From positions 36,286,497-36,350,496 of the forward strand of contig OZ038388.1 of the NCBI GenBank assembly GCA_964036045.1: a DNA stretch of 64,000 nt. Reading direction: 5' to 3'. The stretch is from Eutreptiella sp. 'Long Island Sound 2002' (taxonomy: Eukaryota > Euglenozoa > Euglenophyceae > Eutreptiales > Eutreptiaceae). The position numbers and the translations under genes were made by a program. Positions 32,726-46,000 of this stretch are shown here, piece after piece. The notes below the pieces were generated by a model. It saw nothing but the letters and a program-made list of their open reading frames with translations. It had not been told where the DNA came from and did no database searches. Each line of letters starts with the position of its first letter. The stretch's first letter is position 1.

Positions 32726-33001
32726 TCCCGCGAGCGTCGAGAGCGGCGGCCCAGCCGTGTGGGCGCCGCCCTCAGGGCGCGGTGGGGCTGCCCCGGGCCA
32801 GCAGAGGCTGGCCAAGGAGCGATGCAGGCGGTATGCGCCAAGTGCAGCAGGCTGATGTGTCGTGCGGTCGTCCTCTTTCTGGTGGCGGAGTGTGCTCAGA
32901 CTACTCCGATGATTGCGCCGCTCCCGGGGGACCCAAATTTTTCAATTGACGGGTCCGTCGCGTTTTTCAAGTCGGGAGAGTCCAACCCAACCCAACCCAA
33001 C
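32726..33001 (+). other. 3' region and (AACCC)n tail of LINE family 2
   Basis: About 275 non-coding bases end in CCAACCCAACCCAACCC. The short tandem tail differs from the CTC tail of family 1. Confidence 0.6.
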
Positions 33002-36000
33002 CCCCCCTCCCCCACAGCACTGTACACCAGGTGTACTACACGGTACCCCACCAGCCTTTATGGAACGCCCCCCCCTCCCCCACAGCACTGTACACCAGGT
33101 GTACTACACGGTACCCCACCAGCCTTTATGGATCGCCCCCCCCTCCCCCACAGCACTGTACACCAGGTGTACTACACGCTACCCCACCAGCCTTTATGGA
33201 ACGCCCCCCCCCTTTCCCCCACAGCACTGTACACCGGGTGTACTACACGGTACCCCATCAGCCTTTATGGAACGCCCCCCCCTCCCCCACAGCACCGCAC
33301 ACCAGGTGTACTACACGGTACCCCACCAGCCTTTATGGAACACCCCCCCCCTCCCCCACAGCACTGTACACCGGGTGTACTACACGGTACCCCACCAGCC
33401 TTTATGGAACGCCCCCCCCCCTGCCCCACAGCACTGCACACCAGGTGTACTACACGGTACCCCACCAGCCTTTATGGAACGCCCCCTCCTCCCCCACAGC
33501 ACTGCACACCAGGTGTACTACACGGTACTCCATCAGCCTTTATGGAACACCCCCCCCCTCCCCCACAGCACTGTACACCGGGTGTACTACACGGTACTCC
33601 ATCAGCCTTTATGGAACGCCCCCCCCTCCCCCACAGCACCGCACACCAGGTGTACTACACGGTACCCCACCAGCCTTTATGGAACACCCCCCCCCTCCCC
33701 CACAGCACTGTACACCGGGTGTACTACACGGTACCCCACCAGCCTTTATGGAACGCCCCCCCCCCTCCCCCACAGCACTGCACACCGGGTGTACTACACG
33801 GTACCCCATCAGCCTTTATGGAACGCCCCCCCCTCCCCCACAGCACTGCACACCAGGTGTACTACACGGTACCCCACCAGCCTTTATGGAACGCCCCCCC
33901 CTCCCCCACAGCACTGTACACCAGGTGTACTACACGCTACCCCACCAGCCTTTATGGAACGCCCCCCCCTTTCCCCCACAGCACTGTACACCGGGTGTAC
34001 TACACGGTACCCCATCAGCCTTTATGGAACGCCCCCCCCTCCCCCACAGCACTGCACACCGAGTGTACTACACGGTACCCCATCAGCCTTTATGGAACGC
34101 CCCCCCCTCCCCCACAGCACTGCACACCAGGTGTACTACACGGTACCCCACCAGCCTTTATGGAGCGCCCCCCCCCCTGCCCCACAGCACTGCACACCAG
34201 GTGTACTACACGGTACCCCACCAGCCTTTATGGAACGCCCCCTCCTCCGCCACAGCACTGCACACCAGGTGTACTACACGGTACTCCATCAGCCTTTATG
34301 GAACACCCCCCCCCTCCCCCACAGCACTGTACACCGGGTGTACTACACGGTACTCCATCAGCCTTTATGGAACGCCCCCCCCTCCCCCACAGCACCGCAC
34401 ACCAGGTGTACTACACGGTACCCCACCAGCCTTTATGGAACAGCCCCCCCCTCCCCCACAGCACTGTACACCGGGTGTACTACACGGTACCCCACCAGCC
34501 TTTATGGAACGCCCCCCCCCCTCCCCCACAGCACTGCACACCGGGTGTACTACACGGTACCCCATCAGCCTTTATGGAACGCCCCCCCCTCCCCCACAGC
34601 ACTGCACACCAGGTGTACTACACGGTACCCCACCAGCCTTTATGGAACGCCCCCCCCTCCCCCACAGCACTGTACACCAGGTGTACTACACGGTACCCCA
34701 CCAGCCTTTATTGAACGCCCCCCCCTCCCCCACAGCACTGTACACAAGGTGTACTACACGGTACCCCACCAGCCTTTATGGAAAGCCCCCCCTTTCCCCC
34801 ACAGCACTGCACACCGGGTGTACTACACGGTACCCCACCAGCCTTTATGGAACGCCCCCCCCTGCCCCACAGCACTGCACACCGGGTGTACTACACGGTA
34901 CCCAATCAGCCTTTATGGAACGCCCCCCCGTCCCCCACAGCACCGCACACCAGATGTACTACACGGTACCCCACCAGCCTTTATGGAACGCCCCCCTTTT
35001 CGCCCACAGCACTGTACACCGGGTGTACTACACGGTACCCCATCAGCCTTTATGGAACACCCCCCCCTCCCCCACAGCACTGTACACCAGGTGTACTACA
35101 CGGTATTCCACCAGCCTTTATGGAAAGCCCCCCCCTCCCCCACAGCACTGTACGCCAGGTGTACTACACGGTATCCATCAGCCTTTATGGAAACCCCCCC
35201 CTCCCCCTCAGCACTGTACATCGGGTGTACTACACGGTACCCCATCAGCCTTTATGGAACGCCCCGCCCTGCCCCACAGCACTGTACACCAGGTGTACTA
35301 CACGGTACCCCATCAGCCTTTATGGAACGCCCCCCCTTTCCCCCACAGCACTGTACACCGGGTGTACTACACGGTACCCCGCCAGCCTTTTTGGAACGCC
35401 CCCCCCTCCCCCACAGCACTGTACACCAGGTGTACTACACGGTACCCCACTAGCCTTTATGGAACGCCCCCCCCTCCCCCACAGCACTGTACACCAGGTG
35501 TACTACACGGTACCCCATCAGCCTTTATGGAAAGCCCCCCCCTCCCCCACAGCACTGTACACCAGGTGTACTACACGGTACCCCATCAGCCTTTATGGAA
35601 CGCCCCCCCCTCCCCCACAGCACTGTACACCAGGTGTACTACACGGTACCCCACCAGCCTTTATGGAACGCCCCCCCTTTCCCCCACAGCACTGTACACC
35701 GGGTGTACTACACGGTACCCCATCAGCCTTTATGGAACGCCCCCCCCTCCCCCACAGCACTGTACACCAGGTGTACTACACGGTACCCCATCAGCCTTTA
35801 TGGAACGCCCCCCCCTCCCCCACAGCACTGCACACCAGGTGTACTACAGGGTACCCCACCAGCCTTTATGGAACGCCCCCCCCTCCCCCACAGCACTGTA
35901 CACCAGGTGTACTACACGGTACCCCACCAGCCTTTATTGAACGCCCCCCCCTCCCCCACAGCACTGTACACCAGGTGTACTACACGGTACCCCACCAGCC

Positions 36001-39000
36001 TTTATGGAACGCCCCCCCTTGCCCCCACAGCACTGCACACCGGGTGTACTACACGGTACCCCACCAGCCTTTATGGAACGCCCCCCCCTCCCCCACAGCA
36101 CTGTACACCGGGTGTACCACACGGTACCCCATCAGCCTTTATGGAACGCCCCCCCGTCCCCCACAGCACCGCACACCAGATGTACTACACAGTACCCCAC
36201 CAGCCTTTATGGAACGCCCCCCTTTTCGCCCACAGCACTGTACACCGGGTGTACTACACGGTACCCCATCAGCCTTTATGGAACACCCCCCCCTCCCCCA
36301 CAGCACTGTACACCAGGTGTACTACACGGTATTCCACCAGCCTTTATGGAAAGCCCCCCCCTCCCCCACAGCACTGTACACCACGTGTACTACACGGTAT
36401 CCATCAGCCTTTATGGAAACCCCCCCCTCCCCCTCAGCACTGTACATCGGGTGTACTACACGGTACCCCATTAGCCTTTATGGAACGCCCCGCCCTGCCC
36501 CACAGCACTGTACACCAGGTGTACTACACGGTAGCCCATCAGCCTTTATGGAACGCCCCCCCTTTCCCCCACAGCACTGTACACCGGGTGTACTACACGG
36601 TACCCCACCAGCCTTTTTGGAACGCCCCCCCCTCCCCCACAACACTGTACACCAGGTGTACTACACGGTACCCCACTAGCCTTTATGGAACGCCCCCCCC
36701 TCCCCCACAGCACTGTACACCAGGTGTACTACACGGTACCCCATCAGCCTTTATGGAAAGCCCCCCCCTCCCCCACAGCACTGTACACCAGGTGTACTAC
36801 ACGGTACCCCATCAGCCTTTATGGAACGCCCCCCCCTCCCCCACAGCACTGTACACCAGGTGTACTACACGGTACCCCACCAGCCTTTATGGAACGCCCC
36901 CCCTTTCCCCCACAGCACCGTACACCGGGTGTACTACACGGTACCCCATCAGCCTTTATGGAACGCCCCCCCCTCCCCCACAGCACTGTACACCAGGTGT
37001 ACTACACGGTACCCCAGCAGCCTTTATGGAACGCCCCCCCCTCACCCATAGCACTGTACACCACGTGTACTACACGGTACCCCATCAGCCTTTATGGAAC
37101 GCCCCCCCCTCCCCCACAGCACTGTACACCAGGTGTACTACACGGTACCCCACCAGCCTTTATGGAACGCCCCCCCTTTCTTCCACAGCACTGTACACCA
37201 GGTGTACTACACGGTACCCCATCAGCCTTTATGGAACGCCCCCCCCTGCCCCACAGCACTGTACACCAGTTGTACTACACGGTACCCCACCAGCCTTTAT
37301 GGAACGCCCCCTTTTTCGCCCACAGGACTGTACACCAGGTGTACTACACGTACCCCATCAGCCTTTATGGAACACCCCCCTTTCACCCACAGCACTGTAC
37401 ACCAGGTGTACTACACGGTACCCCACCAGCCTTTATGGAACGCCCCCCCCTCCCCCACAGCACTGTACACCGGGTGTACTACACGGTACCCCATCAGCCT
37501 TTATGGAACGCCCCCCCCTCCCCCACAGCACCGCACACCAGGTGTACTACACGGTACCCCACCAGCCTTTATGGAACACCCCCCCCCTCCCCCACAGCAC
37601 TGTACACCGGGTGTACTACACGGTACCCCACCAGCCTTTATGGAACGCCCCCCCCCCTCCCCCACAGCACTGCACACCGGGTGTACTACACGGTACCCCA
37701 TCAGCCTTTATGGAACGCCCCCCCCTCCCCCACAGCACTGTACACCAGGTGTACTACACGGTACCCCACCAGCCTTTATTGAACGCCCCCCCCTCCCCCA
37801 CAGCACTGTACACCAGGTGTACTACACGGTACCCCACCAGCCTTTATGGAACGCCCCCCCTTTCCCCCACAGCACTGCACACCGGGTGTACTACACGGTA
37901 CCCCACCAGCCTTTATGGAACGCCCCCCCCTCCCCCACAGCACTGTACACCGGGTGTACTACACGGTACCCCATCAGCCTTTATGGAACGCCCCCCCCTC
38001 CCCCACAGCACTGTACACCAGATGTACTACACGGTACCCCACCAGCCTTTATGGAACGCCCCCCCCTCCCCCACAGCACTGTACACCAGGGGTACTACAC
38101 GGTATGCATCAGCCTTTATGGAACGCCCCCCCCTCCCCCTCAGCACTGTACACCGGGTGTACTACACGGTACCCCATCAGCCTTTATGGAACGCCCCCCC
38201 CTCCCCCACAGCACTGTACACCAGGTGTACTACACGGTACCCCACCAGCCTTTATGGAACGCCCCCCCTTTCCCCCACAGCACTGCACACCGGGTGTACT
38301 ACACGGTACCCCACCAGCCTTTATGGAACGCCCCCCCCTCCCCCACAGCACTGTACACCGGGTGTACTACACGGTACCCCATCAGCCTTTATGGAACGCC
38401 CCCCCCTCCCCCACAGCACCGCACACCAGGTGTACTACACGGTACCCCACCAGCCTTTATGGAACGCCCCCCTTTTCGCCCACAGCACTGTACACCGGGT
38501 GTACTACACGGTACCCCATCAGCCTTTATGGAACACCCCCCCCTCCCCCACAGCACTGTACACCAGGTGTACTACACGGTACCCCACCAGCCTTTATGGA
38601 AAGCCCCCCCCTCCCCCACAGCACTGTACACCAGGTGTTCTACACGGTATCCATCAGCCTTTATGGAAAGCCCCCCCCTCCCCCTCAGCACTGTACACCG
38701 GGTGTACTACACGGTACCCCATCAGCCTTTATGGAACGCCCCCCCCTCCCCCACAGCACTCTACACCAGGTGTACTACACGGTACCCCATCAGCCTTTAT
38801 GGAACGCCCCCCCTTTCCCCCACAGCACTGTACACCGGGTGTACTACACGGTACCCCACCAGCCTTTTTGGAACGCCCCCCCCTCCCCCACAGCACTGTA
38901 CACCAGGTGTACTACACGGTACCCCACCAGCCTTTATGGAACGCCCCCCCCTCCCCCACAGCACTGTACACCAGGTGTACTACACGGTACCCCATCAGCC

Positions 39001-39234
39001 TTTATGGAAAGCCCCCCCCTCCCCCACAGCACTGTACACCAGGTGTACTACACGGTACCCCATCAGCCTTTATGGAACGCCCCCCCCTCCCCCACAGCAC
39101 TGTACACCAGGTGTACTACACGGTACCCCACCAGCCTTTATGGAACGCCCCCCCTTTCCCCCACAGCACTGTACACCGGGTGTACTACACGGTACCCCAT
39201 CAGCCTTTATGGAACGCCCCCCCCTCCCCCACAG
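33002..39234 (+). repeat. 68-bp satellite, block 4 (about 92 units)
   Basis: These are highly uniform units. Most contain the perfect inverted repeat GTACACC-(A/G)-GGTGTAC. Longer internal duplications are visible. A unit group around 34985-35330 recurs about 1226 bp later (about 18 units), and a group near 33609 recurs at 34365 and 37501. Some units lack bases in GGTACCCC (GGTATCC or CGTACCCC variants). It ends with CCCCCACAG directly before LINE copy 3. Confidence 0.97.
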
Positions 39235-40001
39235 CTGGTGACCTGGCACCAGTCTAAAAACCCTCAGGATGGTAGCTGTAGGACGGATTGCCTACACGCA
39301 CTGCCACGCTCGACACCAATCGTGAATCGTCGTGATAGTCGTGCCACCACGTGACTCAGCTCTGCCATCGTGGCCCCCTCTCCGCTCAACTCCACCCGTA
39401 TGGTGCACTCTCTCTCTCCCTCTTCATCCCGTGTCTCCAAGGGCTGAGTGCCGCACCTCAAGTGCGTCCCTCCCCCTTGCAAGCCGTTTCCTGCTCACAG
39501 TGGGCACGTCGTTCTAAGTTCGGCTCTGGCAAGACGTCGACCTCGCCGTGGCAATCTTCCAGGCCGCTACGCGGGGAGCCGCGACGGGGACTGCATTCGA
39601 CGTATCCGCCGTTCAAGCGTGACGCCTTGTGCAGGGGTATCATCAGTCGTCCGATTCGTCGTCCCAACGTGGGGCCCCTCACTCCCGTGCGCCACTAGGG
39701 TTGCAGCACCACGCGCCAGCGCGGTGCTCCCCTCGCACCCCCGCCCTGTGTGTCCTGGGACCCCCGCTCGCCGACCCGGTCCGCCAGGCGGCCCCATGTT
39801 ACTCCGCGCCATCGCGCCATGCTCTTTGTTCTGTCACACTATGGCCACGCTCGTGGTACCCCTTGTTTCTCTCCTGCGCGCCCCATGCGATTGGGGCTGC
39901 CTATGATGTCAGTGCACCTCCGTTTGCCGACACCTCGATCTGCTCCCCCCCCCAACATATTGCGGCCACAGGCCACCCGCTCTTTTCTCGCCACAGCTAC
40001 C
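39235..40001 (+). promoter_or_regulatory. 5' leader of LINE copy 3
   Basis: The leader starts CTGGTGACCTGGCACCAG, itself a 6-bp-arm hairpin. It is colinear with 12574-13320 of copy 2 and, from about 39510, with copy 1. It should hold an internal promoter, as in other LINEs, but no core element is evident. CTTTTCTCGCCACAG shortly before the ORF1 ATG resembles a splice acceptor. Confidence 0.55.
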
Positions 40002-42994
40002 ATGTCAGACTGCTCAACACCGTCCCAGGACACCCCCTCTCCCGCCCCCGACACCGGTCGAGGCGGCGCCATTCGTCGGGGGCCGTTCCCCATGTTTCTG
40101 ATGGACATCGCCCAGTCCGACGATGCTGACCGTCTGCTGCGAGAGCTGGACATGCTGAAGGATGACGCACTGGAAGCGGCAGATACGGCTTTCCAGGCCA
40201 CCGAGCCCGCCCTGGCTGACTTGTGTGATGCCCTACGATGGACGGCTGCCAACGGCGACATCCAGGCTATTACAGCGGTGACGGGGGTGTGGACGCCGCG
40301 GGGGCTCCTGCTCACAGCCACCGTAACGGTCGCCGCAGGCCCGTCTGACACGAAGGTCATCGAACACGTCCCCCTGTCGCTGGTACAAGGAGGCCCACTG
40401 CTGGAGTATGTCTCCAAGGACCCTGAGGCCCTCACAGCGGCTCTCGTCACGCGGTGGAGCCCAAGCCATGCCCCAATCTCGGCGTCACGCCTCCGCAGCC
40501 AAGTCTTCAAGGGCCTGTACACAGCCCGCGAGCAGCCACCGCCCGTCGACACTGCCGGCCCTCCGGACATCCAAAGCCAGAAGGTCTCCCACAAGATCCA
40601 AAAGCCCATCAGCCAGTTCCTTGCCCCCCACCTCAGACCGTCATGGGACCGCCTCCGCACCCGAGAGGTAGTTGCGGCCTTTTGGGCGCTACCCAACGAC
40701 GTGCATGCGGTCCTGCAGGCAGCCCATATCCCGACGGCAGACTTCGTCCCGCTGAAGTTCGGACTCCTGGCGTGGGCCTCCTCCGTCTGCCTCACAGGAC
40801 AGTACACGCCAGCCCCGGTTCCCACACCCCCCGCCCTCGCCAACAAGGGCATGTGGACCCCCGAGCAGCTGCGTCCGCTGCTCGAATGCTCGGTCTTGCC
40901 GATCCGCAGCGTGGAGCTGCTGCATCAGATCGAGCAGGCTGGCGAGCACTCCTGGGCCACAGCCCCCACTTTCGCCCTGCTGCAGGCCGGCATCGCCGAC
41001 ACCGCCAACCCGCCCCCGCTCACGCCGCCCAGCCACGCACCTTACCTCACCAAAGAACGGCAGCGCCCAGCCCCGCCGGCACTCTGTTCGCCACGGCGGC
41101 GTTCACCCCAGCGTCAGCCCTGTACAAGGCCCAGGGCAAGCCCACCCCCTCAGGGTCCGAACCATCGCCTTCATCACTGTTGCCCGAACAGACAAGGCTT
41201 TCTTTCAATCTCCCAGAGCCTGCCTCCCAGGTACCACCGGCTGCCGCAGACCCCACGCCTCCGGAGTCACCGGCCCCGGCCGTCGGGTCGGCCCCCCCCA
41301 GTCCCTCCCAGGTGGGGGAGCCTTTCGTCCCGGACCTGGATGTCACAGCCTACTCCACCGACTACGCTCAATTGCATGACGAGTATGAGGCCCAACGACG
41401 GGAGCTGGCCGTGGCACGGGGCGACCTGGAGTCCCTCACGCGGGATCTGGACACAATGCGCACTGAACGGGATAATGCCCAGCAGCAGGCCCAGCGTTGC
41501 GCCGCGGCACAGCGGCAGACCGAAGCCGTTAGGCTCAACAACTTCATCAGGTCGGTACCCCCCCTCCTGTCCATCGCCACCAGACTCCACGGCCTCCAGT
41601 CCACGCCGCCGGTGTTCGCCAACGCCGTGCGCAGTACCATTCCGGCTTCATTCGAGCTGCCTCCCCCCGGCTCTCAGCAGTTCCTGGTCCTCGTGCCGGT
41701 CATCCTCGCCGCAGCAGTTCTCACCTCGCCCCAGGCACCCAACCTCGAGGAATTTGCTGACGTCCTCCGTAGGGCTATGGCCGCGCCAGGCGCCGTGCCG
41801 GTCCCGGAGACCCCTGCGCGTGCACCCGAACTGTCGTTCGCTGTCCCGGACCCGATCGCTAAGCCGAGGGCGGTCTCTGCCTTTCGGGCACCGGGCGCGA
41901 CCGCCCAGCCGCCGCCGTCTCTGCCGTCGCCTGCTGATGCCGCCCTGACCGACCTGCTGGAGTGGATCCCGGAGATCCCCAAGGGCTGTGAGGACGAGGT
42001 TGCGCACGCGCTCCACCTCCAGCTCTTCCGCCAGTACGGCGCGAAAGTCAACACCCTCCCGCAGTCGCCGATCCGGGAACAGTGGGCCTGGGTCCACAGC
42101 CACGCGCCCAGCCTGCCCGGCATCGCGGAAGTCGTGCGCTCCTTCCTCTCCAACCCCCCTGCAGTCCAGCGGGTTTCCGCCGGCCCAGCCACCTCCCCAT
42201 CAGAAGCTGCAGCCGCCAACCAGGCACAGGGCGCAGCGAAAAAGAAGGGGTATACACCCCAAAAAATCGATCCGCAAGTTTTCTCGAAAGCCCTGTGGGT
42301 CGGCTGGCAAGAAGTCGACGATCCGCCGTCCGGTGAAGTTGATGCAGGACTCCTCGGTGGTATCCTTCGGGATAAATTTGGTGCAGGCCTTTCCTCCATT
42401 ATTGAAGAACAATTGAACCATACGTCCAAGTTCACAATCGTCGGAATCCGACCAGCAGAGTACGAGCGCGGCATGCGACTGACGAGGCAGCACACGGCTC
42501 GTGGCTGGCGAGTGACGTGGGCCGAATCGAAGAAACAACCGTTCACGCCCTGGGTGCCTGACCCTGACCGGGACCATCCGCCCCGGAAGACTCATCGGGG
42601 AAGCCGCGGGAAGCAGCGCCGTCCACGGGACCCTGACGATCAGGTGGACCTTACGGCAACGTCGGGATCGGACGGAGAACCAGACTCCAAATATCAGCGC
42701 AGGTACAGGCCCCGCCGCTCGGACCGGTCCCCGTCCCGCCGCCGCAGCCCAGGCCATCGCCGCGACAGCCCGGCGCCGAGGCGTCGTAGCGCGTACCGCG
42801 ATGAGCCCCAAGCGCTTTCCGGCCGCCACGACCACCATGCAGCAGCCCCCCTCCTGCCCTACCCGTACTCGGGGGACCCCCACGACCCCCAAGTGGCCAT
42901 GGCCCACAACCCCTACGCTCCCCCGCCCTGGAGCCCCCCAGCCGACCCCCACCGCTACCAGCCGTACTTCGGTCGGCATCCGCGAGACCGGTAA
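40002..42994 (+). CDS. LINE ORF1 protein (RNA-binding candidate), one frameshift
   Basis: The product is about 997 residues if the single frameshift (1 base missing at about 41055-41064, judged against copies 1 and 2) is bridged. The start is MSDCSTP, the only ATG with homologues in copies 1 and 2. The N-terminal 350 residues form a folded, unrecognised region (FLMDIAQSDDADRLLRELDM ...). A Pro/Ser/Ala-rich linker follows, then a predicted coiled coil at about residues 450-515 (YEAQRRELAVARGDLESLTR). Next is a second folded part (WQEVDDPPSGEVDAGLLGG), and finally an Arg/Ser-rich basic tail (RRRSPGHRRDSPAPRRRSAY) and a Pro/His/Tyr-rich end. Coiled coil plus basic tail fits the nucleic-acid chaperone role of LINE ORF1 proteins. 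I recognise no RRM or CCHC knuckle. Confidence 0.8.
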
Positions 42995-43002
42995 CCCGGG
43001 AC

Positions 43003-46000
43003 ATGGCGGGGCGCAACGAGGACATCCCTGCCGCCGTGTCTCAGCTCCGCCACTCCCACCTCGACGGCGTCCCCCATGTCCGGGACCTGCACCTGGGCGC
43101 ATACACTCCCAGCTCCCCCCCCAGAGAGTGGGGCCTGGTACCGGTGCCGGCCCCGGGCACTGCCCAGTTCATCACGCCCCCCTACGCCCTCGAAATGTGC
43201 CTGCACCTGCCGGTGGGTGTGCACTACTACCGGGCGTGCAGCAGGGCGGACCCCTGGCCCCGTAACGTTCTGTCGTTAGTGGGCGCCGTGCACTGTGTGC
43301 AGGTGACGGGCTCCCATCAGTTGCAGCTCTGCCGCAAGGGCCTGCCACCCACCTCCTTCATCTTGCCCGAGCATCACCACGTGGTCCTCCCACAATCCCT
43401 ACACAGCCGTGTCTCCATCACAGCCACAGGCCTCACCCGGGCCAGTGTCTTGGCGATGGCGGCCACGTACCACCACCGGCACCTCCGCAAGTGGGTGCGA
43501 GGCCTGCCTTGCGCCCTCCCCGCAGCCGTGGACCGCAAGCTAACCCAGCACTCCACCGCCGCCAGCTCCTGCCCTGGTCCCCCCCTCACCGGCCACGTGT
43601 CGCCCCGCCCAGACGTGATGACCCTCAACGTGCAGATGTCCCTGCGACCCAAGCTCCGCGCCCTGGACGTCCTGGTGCGCGAGTGCCAGTACCCGCTAGC
43701 CCTGCATGTTCAAGAAGCGGGGCCCCTGATCATCCAACGGGTGCACCCCCTGTACCACACCATCCAGGCACCAGCAAGAGTGGCTGGGGGATGTGCCACT
43801 CTCCTCTACAGGACCCCGGACCTGGTCGTGACCAGCCACAACGCCCACCCGTCGGGAAGAGCCCTCGTCACACACTTCACCATGGCTGGCGTGACCCACT
43901 GCCACGCCAACGTGTATCTCCCCGCCGACGGGAACCTCGACACCCTCCAAAAAATCCTGGATTGGGTGTACCCGTACCTCCTCCTCACCCCGGCTAGAGT
44001 GGTTGTCCTGACAGGGGACCTGAACGCCAACTGCCGCTGGGTCTCGCACCTCCCTGTCTCCCCTGCCTCCCTCTGTGACCTCGTCCTCCCCACGCTCACG
44101 CGCCTTGGGATGCGCCGTCTACGCCCCCTTGCGGAGGCCCCCACGTGGGTGAGCCCGCAAGGTTTCGCCGGTGCCCTGGACCACATCTTCCTCCGCACCC
44201 CTTCGGAAGCAGCCCACACCACGGAGGTGCGCTCCGATTCTAGTTTCCCATCTGACCACCTACCCGTGACTGCCACCCTCCATGACCTCCCGCCAGCGCC
44301 CCAATTAGTATGCCCTTCGAAAAAGGGCCGCTTCCCCATCCCGCGGGAGCCCCTCGCCAGCCAGCTCCGCACCCTCAACGACACCTTTCGGGCCGAACTC
44401 GCTACGCCGCCCCCAGGCGCGCCCGAAGCGCAGCCACGCTATACCGAGGTGACCTCAGCGCTGCACGCCGCGGCTACGGCTGCCTACGGGCCCCCCGTCC
44501 CCTGCCAGCCGGTACCGTCGACGGTACGTGTCCACGTCACCAACCTTCAACGCTACACGCTCGCCTACCCGGATTGGGCGTCCCAATCGTCACACCTCGT
44601 GGAGGTCGCCCGCCTCAAAGAACGCGTCCGAGCGGCCTGGGACGTTCTCCTTCTGGAGAAGGATGTAGGGCTGGCGCCCCTACCCGCTGCCCCTGGCCAA
44701 CCCACCAAAGTGGACTACCGCCGCACGTTAGGGGCGCGCTACGTACCCCCAGCGGATCCGGTCTACGTGGTGGGTGTCCCAGTACCTCTTCATCAACAAG
44801 CCGCCGTTGCGTTGGACCAGCTGCGCCAAAGGCACCTTGCCCCTCTTGAGGCGCTCTCACTCGCGCGCGTCCGGACCATCACGGGATGGGAGGGAAGGCC
44901 GCTCGGCCCACCACCCAGCGCCACCACCGCAAACCTGCGAGCCATCATCCGCCGGGCGGCGGCCACTGTGCCGTACCACGATTTACTGGAGTACCGGCTG
45001 TTCGGACAATTGGAGGATGCCCAGTTTGCGACGATCGTGAGCCTGATCAACAGTATTCTCCGTGGGGTGCCCGTGCCCCAGGCACACTCTGCAGACTTCA
45101 TCAACCTCCCGAAAAAGACGCCGCACGGCCCCATTGCAAACAACAGGCCGCTGACCAATCTGGCCACGATATGGAAACTCACGGCTGCCCTCATCAAAGA
45201 CCACTACCAGCCCCGCCTGGTTCAGAGCGGCATCCTGCCGCCCTACCAGTTCGGGATGTCCCCGCACTGCTCCTCCGTGGAGCTACTCCGCGTCCTACAC
45301 GATGCATGGTGGGACCGCTGGCGCAGACGCCTCGAAGCGTGGGTCCTGTCGGACCAAGTCCGCCACGCGTATGGCTCCATCAACCACACCACCGAGTACG
45401 CCGTCCTCACCGCCGCAGGGATCTCCCCAGCCGACGCCGCGACCCTTCAGCACCATGACCGCGCCCTTGAGGTGCACATGGGGGGGGCTGACGGACGCTC
45501 TCCGTCCTCCACCCGGTTGGGGGCCGGCACGGGGCAAGGGTGCCCCGTGTCCGGCATGAAGTACTGCATATATGGCGAAGTTCGGGGGCACGAGGCCTGC
45601 CGTTCCGTCCCCCCCACCGACACCCCCGCGGGCCCGCTGAACCGGGTTCTCCTGATGGATGATACCCAGTGGCTGCCCGGGGACCGTTGCCACTTGCCCG
45701 ACCTCGCCAGTGGCATTGAGAGGGCGGGCCGCCTCACCAACCTCCACTCTGACCCAACAAAAACGGTCTTGATCGGCACCGACATGCGCGATGGTCAGGT
45801 CTATTTCCTCAACGACACGGTATACCTCAATGGTCACCCCGTGCGATGTGCCACGAGCCAGGACTACGTCCGCGTCCTTGGCCGCCATGCCCTCCCCCAC
45901 CTCTTCCATCCCGTCGACTCCAGGCGCCTGTTCTCGGGCACCCGCGCTGCGTGCCGGGCGCTCCGCGCCCCACGACTCCCCGCCCACTACCCCCTCGCCA

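Larger units (their letters stand above)
30670..33001 (+). mobile_element. LINE family 2, 5'-truncated copy
   Basis: The protein is not alignable by eye with family 1 but has the same late-ORF2 order of RT thumb, RNase H and zinc knuckle. It starts abruptly in coding sequence after a satellite C-run and ends in four AACCC repeats that merge into the next satellite C-run. Orientation and insertion site within the unit are the same as for family 1. Confidence 0.8.

Noticed and set aside
32982-33001. Telomeric repeat at the end of LINE family 2
   Set aside because: Only four AACCC units are present and they stop at the satellite. A short tandem tail from LINE integration is the simpler explanation.
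39839-40852. Minus-strand frame of 337 codons
   Set aside because: It is antisense to the well-supported LINE ORF1. GC-rich coding DNA commonly leaves the opposite strand open.
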